The notes beneath the pieces were generated by a model that worked only from the letters and a program-made list of their open reading frames with translations, did not search any database and had not been told where the DNA came from. Positions 16,109-23,162 of a stretch of 27,676 nucleotides of DNA are shown here, one piece after another. A program made the translations under genes and the position numbers. Every line of letters starts with the position of its first letter. Position 1 is the stretch's first letter. This DNA comes from Candidatus Thorarchaeota archaeon (GTDB lineage Archaea > Asgardarchaeota > Thorarchaeia > Thorarchaeales > Thorarchaeaceae). The stretch is from positions 1 through 27,676 of the forward strand of contig JAEOSL010000040.1 in NCBI GenBank assembly GCA_016840385.1, in the 5' to 3' direction.

Positions 16109-17428
16109 TCATTTTCCCTTTATTGAAGGAATCCTTGATCTAAGACTACGTACTCGGGACAAGACCAGATATCCAACCGGTACAGTGATGGTTTCCTCAC
16201 GATGTCTAATGGGTTTCTCAGGAGTTGATTGGGTTTGAATTTGTACCTCTCGTCGAACTCTCTCGGTTTCCCACCACATTGTATCTCTATCAGCTTTCCA
16301 GACACGTTCACTCTGATCGATCTCTGGTCGATGATATCGAACCATCAATAATCCTACAAATTGGATAATTGGAATCGGGATTGGAATAGATGGCATATAC
16401 CCGAAGATGAAGAAACCGCCCAAACCCATGGAGAGAATTAGTGGAAATAGACAGCTGAGAATTGCCATTCCAATCAGTCTTTGCTTTGAGATAGTTCTAC
16501 GGAGATATCTGTAGACATCTCTTACAAACATAAAATTTAATGCAAACAATAATGCGAAAACTGGTAAGTTGGGGAACGGCGTCATTTGCCCAAGTAATGT
16601 TACAGAAAGTGTGTTAGTGAATTCATACCAATTCTGGTATAACCGATAATCCATCAGAAAGCTGGTATACATGTATCCTCCATACCAACTATATCGGTCA
16701 TATTGAAATGTATAGGGAGCAAAGCAAATGAAGAGCCAGAATATTGCACTCAACATTTTTTCTCTACTAAGATTGAATTTTGGAGACGACTCAATTTCTC
16801 TCATTGAGTAATGATGTAGGGCAGCGGGAACACTGATTGTTACAGCTTGCCGCAGAACAAATGGAAGGATTATGAATACACCCAAAACAAGAGAGGGATA
16901 GTAGATTATCTTGTTGTAAAGATCCCAATAACTGTCATTCCAACCAAGGATTGGTGAAAACATGAATTGGTTCAGAAACATCACCATAGCTAATGTGATA
17001 AAATAGATGGCAGCAGAGAGCCCGATACCACGTTTCCAAGATGATTTGTGCAAAGGAGTTCGCGTTAGTTTGTAGTTGAAGTATATTCCTGGAAATGCAA
17101 TGATGATTCCAATAATGAAATTCCGAAGGATACTGCTTAGGACTTCAATTGCGAAGGAGAAGTCTACTAGATATGCCGGATAGGATTGAATGGATGGAAA
17201 TATGAATCCACTGGACGGTAGAAACAGAATCTGTGAAATATCTGACACATAAAAGGACAGGGGAAATATCATAACGAATAGAACTTTCAGTAAGTAGTTT
17301 GCCCATTCCGGAAGACCGCGACCTAGTTTAGACATTTTCCCCAACAAATAATGGTATTCAAGGGGTAATAAGAATGCCCAATCGAGAATTCTTGTACTGT
17401 CCATCAGAACCTCTGTCGCACCATTCAA
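16109..17428 (-). CDS. Polytopic membrane protein of unknown function
   Basis: 439 residues with about 8-9 hydrophobic spans (for example LLKVLFVMIFPLSFYVSDI, IYFITLAMVMFLNQFMF, SLVLGVFIILPFVL and IGMAILSCLFPLILSMGLG) and a proline-rich membrane stretch SIPIPIPI. The last 70 residues are polar and basic/acidic (ERVWKADRDTMWWETERVRR), probably cytosolic. I do not recognise the family. The start may be TTG 17426-17428 or ATG 17402-17404; the latter has GAGGT just upstream. The gene is divergent from mscS across a 37-nt gap and converges with eutA, 2 nt apart. Confidence 0.7.
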   Translation of the reverse strand: MNGATEVLMDSTRILDWAFLLPLEYHYLLGKMSKLGRGLPEWANYLLKVLFVMIFPLSFYVSDISQILFLPSSGFIFPSIQSYPAYLVDFSFAIEVLSSILRNFIIGIIIAFPGIYFNYKLTRTPLHKSSWKRGIGLSAAIYFITLAMVMFLNQFMFSPILGWNDSYWDLYNKIIYYPSLVLGVFIILPFVLRQAVTISVPAALHHYSMREIESSPKFNLSREKMLSAIFWLFICFAPYTFQYDRYSWYGGYMYTSFLMDYRLYQNWYEFTNTLSVTLLGQMTPFPNLPVFALLFALNFMFVRDVYRYLRRTISKQRLIGMAILSCLFPLILSMGLGGFFIFGYMPSIPIPIPIIQFVGLLMVRYHRPEIDQSERVWKADRDTMWWETERVRREVQIQTQSTPEKPIRHREETITVPVGYLVLSRVRSLRSRIPSIKGK

Positions 17429-17439
17429 ATAGTGGTGAC

Positions 17440-17473
17440 GTTTGCAACGACTAGAGGAATAACTGTTGCAAAC
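17440..17473 (+). promoter_or_regulatory. Perfect 9-bp inverted repeat framing the mscS ribosome binding site and start codon
   Basis: GTTTGCAAC (17440-17448) and GTTGCAAAC (17465-17473) are exact reverse complements. The 16-nt loop holds the ribosome binding site AGAGGA, and the TTG start (17466-17468) lies in the right arm. In RNA this would be a hairpin hiding the start; in DNA it could be a dimer operator between divergent genes. Confidence 0.65.
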
Positions 17474-18383
17474 AACTCCACCTGACTTTTTTGTAAATCC
17501 AATTCAGTATTTCCAATTCTACTGGGAGATTATCTTCCCCTATGCGCTTATTCTAGTTTATCTAATTATCCTGACGCTGATTTACATTATAGCGACTCGA
17601 CTAGCGAGAAGGTCATTGAAATCAATTGGGATGGGAGTTGAAGCTGCATCAGGAATTGTCTTGATTCTCCGACTGATATTCTTCATTGTTGTTGTAACAA
17701 TTTTGATTAGTGCATTTGAAGCAGATCTAGCCACTATAATTTCCCTGGGTGCTATCTTTGGGACTGCCCTGGGGCTTGCGTTCTCTCAGGCATTAGGAAA
17801 CATTGTGAGTGGATTATATGTTGTAGTAGCTAGACCATTCAGAGTTGGAGATTATGTCAAAATTGGAACTGTTGAAGGTATGGTCTTGGAGATTACCTTG
17901 AATTATACAAAGGTCCTGCTCCCTGATGAAACCCATCAACTAGTACCAAATAACAAGGTTGTTGGGAGTCAAGTCACTAATTATCGGATAGAAGATCTTC
18001 CTGGACTCATTGAAGATAAGGAAGAAGAAAGAACTGAAGCTGTAGAAGATCGAAGAAGTCGACGATACATTCGTTCAATCGATAGGGGAATAGATAAACT
18101 CACAGATCTCGCAACTGATGAGGACTACTATAGATATACATTCGACCTCACACTTCACATGAGCTTCAATCATAGTTTGATGATGAAACATTTCGATAAA
18201 GTTTGTGTAAAATGGGCCACTATCTACCTCACACAGCCAACGTATATAATCTGGGCAAAACCAAGTGCTGCAATGACCTATAGATTTACTATTATTGTTG
18301 CAGACCCTATAGTGATTATCCAACAAAATTCAGAATTCATGAAAGAACTTCTGGAACTCTGGATTGAGTTGGATGGAAAGTGA
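17466..18383 (+). CDS. MscS-family mechanosensitive channel
   Basis: 305 residues. Three membrane helices: about 20-45, 62-84 and the pore helix 95-122 (SLGAIFGTALGLAFSQALGN) with the small-residue Ala/Gly pattern of MscS TM3. The beta-domain follows with FRVGDYVKIGTVEGMVLEI and a polar LVPNNKVVGSQVTNY. It releases solutes under hypo-osmotic stress. A highly charged insert (EDKEEERTEAVEDRRSRR, about 183-200) interrupts the usual C-terminal domain. The start is TTG with AGAGGA 8 nt upstream, both inside the inverted repeat at 17440-17473. It converges with the TrmO-like gene, 3 nt apart. Confidence 0.9.
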   Translation: MQTTPPDFFVNPIQYFQFYWEIIFPYALILVYLIILTLIYIIATRLARRSLKSIGMGVEAASGIVLILRLIFFIVVVTILISAFEADLATIISLGAIFGTALGLAFSQALGNIVSGLYVVVARPFRVGDYVKIGTVEGMVLEITLNYTKVLLPDETHQLVPNNKVVGSQVTNYRIEDLPGLIEDKEEERTEAVEDRRSRRYIRSIDRGIDKLTDLATDEDYYRYTFDLTLHMSFNHSLMMKHFDKVCVKWATIYLTQPTYIIWAKPSAAMTYRFTIIVADPIVIIQQNSEFMKELLELWIELDGK

Positions 18384-18386
18384 GGT

Positions 18387-18824
18387 TCACTTAGAGTAGC
18401 GACGGTCAAGATTCTCAAACCAAGGTGCAACCTGAGCATTGTCAACTCTATCAGAAGAAGGCAGATACGGTTTGATATCGATTAGGGGTGTGCCATCATT
18501 CGCATCCATATGATCAATGTGAATGAATCTATTCTTTTCATCTACACTCACTATCTTTACAATCGTATGACCAACTGGATTCGGTCTAGCTGGTGAACGA
18601 CAGGAGAAAACTCCAGAGGGAAGAGGACCCATATTCTTTGGGGGGTTCGCTAAGATAGTTTTACGATTATCAGGCGTGTCCATACCATCTATCCACCACA
18701 GAACGATTGCATGTGAAAAAAGAACAAGATGAGTAGTTGCTTCCCAGTATTCTTGACTGATTTCAAGATAGGCTTGGTCTCCAGTTTTCTTGACATAACC
18801 TATTGGCTTGATTACGTAACTCAC
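18387..18824 (-). CDS. trmO: TrmO-like tRNA (N6-threonylcarbamoyladenosine) methyltransferase, UPF0066/TsaA family
   Basis: 145 residues. Family signatures: VIKPIGYVKK at the start, GVFSCRSPARPNPVGHTIVKI (SAM-binding barrel motif, usually RSPxRPNPIG) and MDANDGTPLIDIKPYLP. TrmO methylates t6A37 in some tRNAs; this protein is shorter than E. coli TrmO and has only the N-terminal barrel, as is usual in archaeal homologues, so the exact substrate is not certain. A GTG at 18831-18833 is a possible start but belongs to the ribosome binding site GGTG (18831-18834). GTG 18822-18824, 6 nt downstream, is preferred. Confidence 0.82.
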   Translation of the reverse strand: MSYVIKPIGYVKKTGDQAYLEISQEYWEATTHLVLFSHAIVLWWIDGMDTPDNRKTILANPPKNMGPLPSGVFSCRSPARPNPVGHTIVKIVSVDEKNRFIHIDHMDANDGTPLIDIKPYLPSSDRVDNAQVAPWFENLDRRYSK

Positions 18825-18904
18825 ATCAATCACCTGCGTTCAAATGGACGTGGCACAACAGATTAATCCAGCTATCTAGTTCAAAATACAAGAGGTCGGA
18901 CACT

Positions 18905-19387
18905 ATGGTCGAGAAAGAAGTTTCTGCATCCAGGACAATCATGACTCAAACTGTCTTCCCAAACGACGTTAACAATAATAATACACTCTATGGAGGAAGA
19001 TTACTTGATTGGATAGATATGCTGGGGGGTATTGTCGCAAAGAAACACAGTAGGAGCCCCATAGTTACTGTTTCTATTGACTCGTTGAATTTTCTAAATC
19101 CCATCCGACAACGAGATATTGTTACTCTTGAAGCGTGGGTTAATTTTGTTGGCAGGACATCAATGGAAATTGAAGTGAGAGTGACATCAGAAAATCCCTT
19201 CACAGCAGAAACTGCCAAGAACTGTAGAGCCTTTCTGACATATGTTGCAATGGATGAGCAGGGATTACCAACGGAGGTTCCCAAACTTATTCTCTCAACG
19301 GATGAAGAGAAAGAGCGTTATGAAACTGCAAAGGAAAGACGAGCTGAAAGACTCCGTCGAAGAGACCTCACTGCAACAGAGTGGTAA
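18905..19387 (+). CDS. Acyl-CoA thioesterase, hotdog fold (YciA/BFIT-like)
   Basis: 160 residues. The hallmark block PNDVNNNNTLYGGRLLDWIDMLGGIVA (about 19-45) contains the Asn-Asp and the GG before the long hotdog helix, followed by VTVSIDSLNFLNPIRQRDIV and a second strand set. It hydrolyses acyl-CoA to free acid and CoA; chain length preference is unknown. ATG start with GAGGTCGG just upstream. The C-terminal 25 residues are charged and basic (ERYETAKERRAERLRRRD). It converges with the zinc finger gene, 10 nt apart. Confidence 0.9.
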   Translation: MVEKEVSASRTIMTQTVFPNDVNNNNTLYGGRLLDWIDMLGGIVAKKHSRSPIVTVSIDSLNFLNPIRQRDIVTLEAWVNFVGRTSMEIEVRVTSENPFTAETAKNCRAFLTYVAMDEQGLPTEVPKLILSTDEEKERYETAKERRAERLRRRDLTATEW

Positions 19388-19397
19388 GCTTCACACA

Positions 19398-20084
19398 TTA
19401 CTCCCAAAGTACCTTCGAAGCTTCTTCCTTCTGGTCATCAGTTAAGTTTTCATAACCAAACAGTTTGTCTTTTGGAATTCCCCAGATTTCATCAGCCTTA
19501 CAAACAAAATGATGCAACTTGTAATTCAAGTGATCTTGGAAATAATCAGGTTCACCTATCCGAAGGTGATCCTTCTCGATTTTCCCTCCACAACTCTTAC
19601 AAGTTGAACGACCTGATTTTGCTGGTTCGATTTTCCAATCATCTCCAGGGACGAATTTCTTTCTACTAGATCTATTGAGATTCATTAGAAATTCTTCAGG
19701 GTCCCCGCCAACAATTGCATGAGTGAGTCGTATCTTGAATTTGTCATAATCTGAAGCTTTGAATAATACATCCACGTTCCCATTCTTGAATGCTTTATCA
19801 AAAGATGAGTTGTGAGGATACTCATTGTGTTTCTTCATGTATTCAACAAAGAGTTTTGCAAGGATTTTACTTGCTGCTCTTTTATCAACGAGATTAACAA
19901 CGGCATCATCTTTTGCAATCTTATAATCAGTGTTAGTTATTGTAACTCCAGTGTCTAAGACTTCTTGTTCTTTTACGAGAACAATTGATCCAACAGGAAC
20001 TTTTCCTCGAACCTGATTCATATCAAAAGTATCAGACGTGATATAGTATGCCCAATCATGACTGAATTCTATCCATTCTGTCAT
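19398..20084 (-). CDS. PARP-type zinc finger protein
   Basis: 228 residues. The C-terminal part (about 156-225) matches the DNA-break-sensing zinc finger of eukaryotic PARP-1 and DNA ligase III: AKSGRSTCKSCGGKIEKD with C162-x2-C165, then H192-x2-C195 (HFVC), spacing C-x2-C-x26-H-x2-C, and a tail GYENLTDDQKEEASKVL like the PARP segment following the finger. There is no ADP-ribosyltransferase or ligase domain. The first 150 residues (WIEFSHDWAYYI..., RAASKILAKLFVEYMKK) are not recognised. The finger predicts binding to DNA ends or nicks (inference). Start ATG with GAGGTG 8 nt upstream (complement of 20093-20098). It is divergent from the zinc deacylase gene. Confidence 0.85.
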   Translation of the reverse strand: MTEWIEFSHDWAYYITSDTFDMNQVRGKVPVGSIVLVKEQEVLDTGVTITNTDYKIAKDDAVVNLVDKRAASKILAKLFVEYMKKHNEYPHNSSFDKAFKNGNVDVLFKASDYDKFKIRLTHAIVGGDPEEFLMNLNRSSRKKFVPGDDWKIEPAKSGRSTCKSCGGKIEKDHLRIGEPDYFQDHLNYKLHHFVCKADEIWGIPKDKLFGYENLTDDQKEEASKVLWE

Positions 20085-20092
20085 CTAACATG

Positions 20093-20128
20093 CACCTCAC
20101 AATCAAGATACCAGATTTCATATTTAAA
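20093..20128. promoter_or_regulatory. Shared bidirectional promoter, and ribosome binding site of the zinc finger gene
   Basis: CATATTTAAA at 20119-20128 reads as a TATA box on both strands. Minus strand: start near 20099, then GAGGTG (complement of 20093-20098) and ATG at 20084. Plus strand: start near 20149, then GGTG (20197-20200) and TTG at 20207. Confidence 0.55.
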
Positions 20129-20206
20129 CCCTCAGAAAATCATGCAGGTACGCATCTCGAAGCATTAAAAGCATCATCTGTAGGGTTATGCTCTAAGGTG
20201 TCATTA

Positions 20207-21313
20207 TTGAAATCAATAACAATTGGGACAGCAAAGAGTGAACCAGGAAAACTAACCTATGGATTCATCGATGTCATGAATTTACCAACCGGCACATCTG
20301 ACAAAATACCTGTAATGATTGCGCAGGGAAAAGAAGATGGTCCAACTTTCTTTATTTCTGCAAACATTCACGGAAACGAACTTACTGGTGTGGCAGTAGT
20401 ACATGATGTAGTTAACGAAGATTTGGTTAAAGAGTTGAAAGGTACAGTAGTAGCTATTCCAACTTTGAATCCTACTGCACTTCGGTTATACCAGAGATAT
20501 CCAGAATACCAGGATGAAGATCCTAATCGTCAATTTCCAGAAGGCCCATTCGCCAAACCCGAAGAGGACGATGAAGATAAGAAATTTCTAAAACCCTACG
20601 AACAGGTCGCTAAGATTCTCTACTCGATATTCGAGCAGTATGCAGATTACTATTTGGACCTTCATAATCATTCTCTTAGGTCTGTACCGTATTCCATTAT
20701 GGATCGCATCTTTTATGAAAATGAAGATGGAATTGAAGAAGCAAAGATACTTGCAGAGAAGCAATTAGGGATGATAGAAGCTTATGGCGCAGGAGCTATG
20801 ATTACTGCAGATTTTCCACCTAAGAAATACATCAATCTAAAATATCACAGGTCACTCTCGGGTGCAGTTTTGAACTCACTAAGAATCCCAGCATTCACAG
20901 TTGAACTGGGAAGCAATAGTGTTCTGTATCCAGAGATTATCGCAGGCTCTGTAAAAGCAACAAGAAACGTTCTCAGATGGGCAGGAATGTTGGACTCTCC
21001 AAAGGAAGAGATTACAGAATTTTCTGTACCAGTTCCAGAATATCGACTAAGACGAATTGAACATCCGCGAGCTAATGATTCAGGAATTGTTAGACTATTA
21101 GTAGGACCCGGTGAGAAAGTGAAGAAAGGTCAGTCAATTGCGGCAATCACAGATATTCATGGTAGACCTCTTGGTGAAGGTGTCATCAGAACTGAGCATG
21201 ATGGGTACATGATTGCGTTACGAGATGAAATGACGATCTATCCAAATCAGGGTGTAGCCGAGATGGGAATTGAAGACAAGGACGAAATCCTTGCCCCAAT
21301 GCCACCTAAGTAG
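20207..21313 (+). CDS. Succinylglutamate desuccinylase/aspartoacylase-family zinc deacylase
   Basis: About 368 residues. Zinc ligands H55 and E58 in NIHGNE, third His in YLDLHNHS (H153 or H155), substrate Arg in DPNRQFP (about 105-111) and catalytic E233 in FTVELGS place it in the M14-like AstE/AspA family, which removes acyl groups from amino acids. The substrate is unknown. The C-terminal 90 residues form a beta-rich, lipoyl-like module (GIVRLLVGPGEKVKKGQSIAAI). An ATG at 20090 would extend it by 39 residues, but that segment covers the promoter and the antisense of the neighbour's ribosome binding site. GGTG sits 6 nt before TTG 20207, so TTG is preferred. An acidic loop (PEEDDEDKK) follows the Arg motif. 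Confidence 0.88.
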   Translation: MKSITIGTAKSEPGKLTYGFIDVMNLPTGTSDKIPVMIAQGKEDGPTFFISANIHGNELTGVAVVHDVVNEDLVKELKGTVVAIPTLNPTALRLYQRYPEYQDEDPNRQFPEGPFAKPEEDDEDKKFLKPYEQVAKILYSIFEQYADYYLDLHNHSLRSVPYSIMDRIFYENEDGIEEAKILAEKQLGMIEAYGAGAMITADFPPKKYINLKYHRSLSGAVLNSLRIPAFTVELGSNSVLYPEIIAGSVKATRNVLRWAGMLDSPKEEITEFSVPVPEYRLRRIEHPRANDSGIVRLLVGPGEKVKKGQSIAAITDIHGRPLGEGVIRTEHDGYMIALRDEMTIYPNQGVAEMGIEDKDEILAPMPPK

Positions 21314-21315
21314 TT

Positions 21316-23049
21316 CTACCCACCAGACATGAATATCATTTTAGAAACAGCTTCACGAAGATCATCCTCTGAAAGGAATCCTGAGAGCTGATCCATTCCC
21401 ATTTGGACTGTAGGTAGTGCTGGTAGATTTTCCTCTGCCATCATCGATTCGGGGTCATCAACATTGATGACCTGAATTGTGGATGTACTAATTCCAAGTT
21501 CATTTAGAACACCTGTGAGAGTTGCTAATACCGGACCACAGAAAATGCAATGGTTCGATTTGTAGTACATGATTGGGGGTAGCTGAAGAATTTCCTTCCA
21601 TAGTGGGAGCAAGATTACGAATTTGCTACCCTTGGATGAATCCTTGGATACCCGATCTTCAACCCAAATTCTTCCTCCTAAATCTGAGATATAGCGGTCA
21701 ACAAGAGTCAGACCGAGACCCTTACCTTCGAGTTGATCATCAGTACTTCCTTCTCTTCTGAATATCTGTGACTTTTGAGCATCAGGGATGCCTGGACCAA
21801 AGTCTAAGAATTCTATACGAAGCATATCATCAGATTCAGTCATCTCTGCATTAATCTCTAGTTTGACTTTATCACTGATATCAGAACGTCCACTAAAGTG
21901 AATGATATTGAAGAAAATATACCACATGAAGGCATGTCCATTCACTTCGTAGGATATGTCTGCAATGTTAGATTTCACATCGATGGTCTTCCATTCAAAA
22001 TCTCTAGTAGCTTCACGTATTGCTTTGTTGAAATGAGGTAGTAACTTGGTCTTTGTCTTCACAGGAGGTTCATGGTCAAGTGAAATTAAAACACCCATGT
22101 TTGCAATCATTCTAGCTGCATTTCGAAGGCTCCAAGATGTTTCGCTTAGAAGGACTCGCAAACGTTCAGGAAGTTCTACAGATATGCTGAGGTCTTCGAG
22201 AGCGAATAGAACGTTTTGATTTGTCATATTCAAATCACTTGTCATAACTTCCATGTACAAGTTAGCACGCTCACTCTCAGCTCTGAGTTTTTGTTCCATT
22301 GTACGGCGAAGAGTGATGTCGACAGCAGTGAATCCAATACTTACGGGTTTATCAGTACCAGAGTCCAATGCTCTAGATGAGGCACTGATCCAGATTGTCT
22401 TTTCATCCCCACAGAACATCTCCATCTCTAGACCCTTAACACTTTTTCCACGCAGAACCTCTCGTACAATTTCTACTGCCGGGTCATACCCTGGTTTTGG
22501 TTCCGGAAGATATTGAGAGATTGGTTTTCCAATTAGTTCTTCAGCACCACAACCAAGAAGCTCTTCAGCTGCGGCATTCACCTGTTCAATGGCACCTTCT
22601 TTGTTTAGCATGAAGTACGCTACAGGAGACATATCATAAAGCGCAGCGAATCGGTTTTCAAGCTCAGTAACTGTGGTTTCAAGAGCAACCTGTGCAGATA
22701 CATTTCGTACACACGCAAGAACTGCTGGAGCACCGTCAAATGTGACGGCAGTCGGTTTTAATTCTACATGAACTATCTGTCCATTCTTCGAAATAAATCG
22801 GGTTGGAAACTGTGATAGAATCTCACCAGAATGAAGTTTCTCAAAGAGTTCACTTTCTCTCTTTCGAGATTGAGGTTCAACAACATCCTCAAATGCAATA
22901 TCAATCACATCATCATTGGGGTAGCCCAACATATCAGAAAAAACCTCGTTAGCCATAACGATGTCTTCGTCCTGAAGGACAATCATCCCATCATGAACTA
23001 CGTCCATAAACTTCTGAATCCACTGAGTATCTTGAGTTGCATCTGACAT
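21316..23049 (-). CDS. PAS-PAS degenerate histidine kinase with C-terminal thioredoxin-like domain
   Basis: 577 residues from ATG 23049, a paralogue of the protein at 519-2306 with the same order: PAS 1 (10-128), PAS 2 (130-253), DHp, ATPase domain, thioredoxin-like domain (490-577). The H-box position reads YMEVMTSDLN, so the phospho-acceptor His is Ser (S271, codon 22237-22239). In the N-box FFNIIHFSG the second Asn is Phe (F385). G1 (D416-F-G-P-G) and G2 (GKGLGL) remain, so ATP may still bind but His autophosphorylation is not expected. The CxxC domain is intact: C501-I-F-C504-G-P, INVDDP and cis-Pro-like LPALPTVQ. A longer reading from GTG 23166 overlaps the MFS gene end and lacks PAS similarity, so the ATG is preferred. 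Confidence 0.85.
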   Translation of the reverse strand: MSDATQDTQWIQKFMDVVHDGMIVLQDEDIVMANEVFSDMLGYPNDDVIDIAFEDVVEPQSRKRESELFEKLHSGEILSQFPTRFISKNGQIVHVELKPTAVTFDGAPAVLACVRNVSAQVALETTVTELENRFAALYDMSPVAYFMLNKEGAIEQVNAAAEELLGCGAEELIGKPISQYLPEPKPGYDPAVEIVREVLRGKSVKGLEMEMFCGDEKTIWISASSRALDSGTDKPVSIGFTAVDITLRRTMEQKLRAESERANLYMEVMTSDLNMTNQNVLFALEDLSISVELPERLRVLLSETSWSLRNAARMIANMGVLISLDHEPPVKTKTKLLPHFNKAIREATRDFEWKTIDVKSNIADISYEVNGHAFMWYIFFNIIHFSGRSDISDKVKLEINAEMTESDDMLRIEFLDFGPGIPDAQKSQIFRREGSTDDQLEGKGLGLTLVDRYISDLGGRIWVEDRVSKDSSKGSKFVILLPLWKEILQLPPIMYYKSNHCIFCGPVLATLTGVLNELGISTSTIQVINVDDPESMMAEENLPALPTVQMGMDQLSGFLSEDDLREAVSKMIFMSGG

Positions 23050-23162
23050 TGTCAACGCCTCGCTTACTTTCAAGTACATGGTTATTGATAAAGAATTGTA
23101 GCTAGTCACCAATCCAAAAAATGGAAAACATTGACCAGAATATCTGACCGCAAATACACAAA

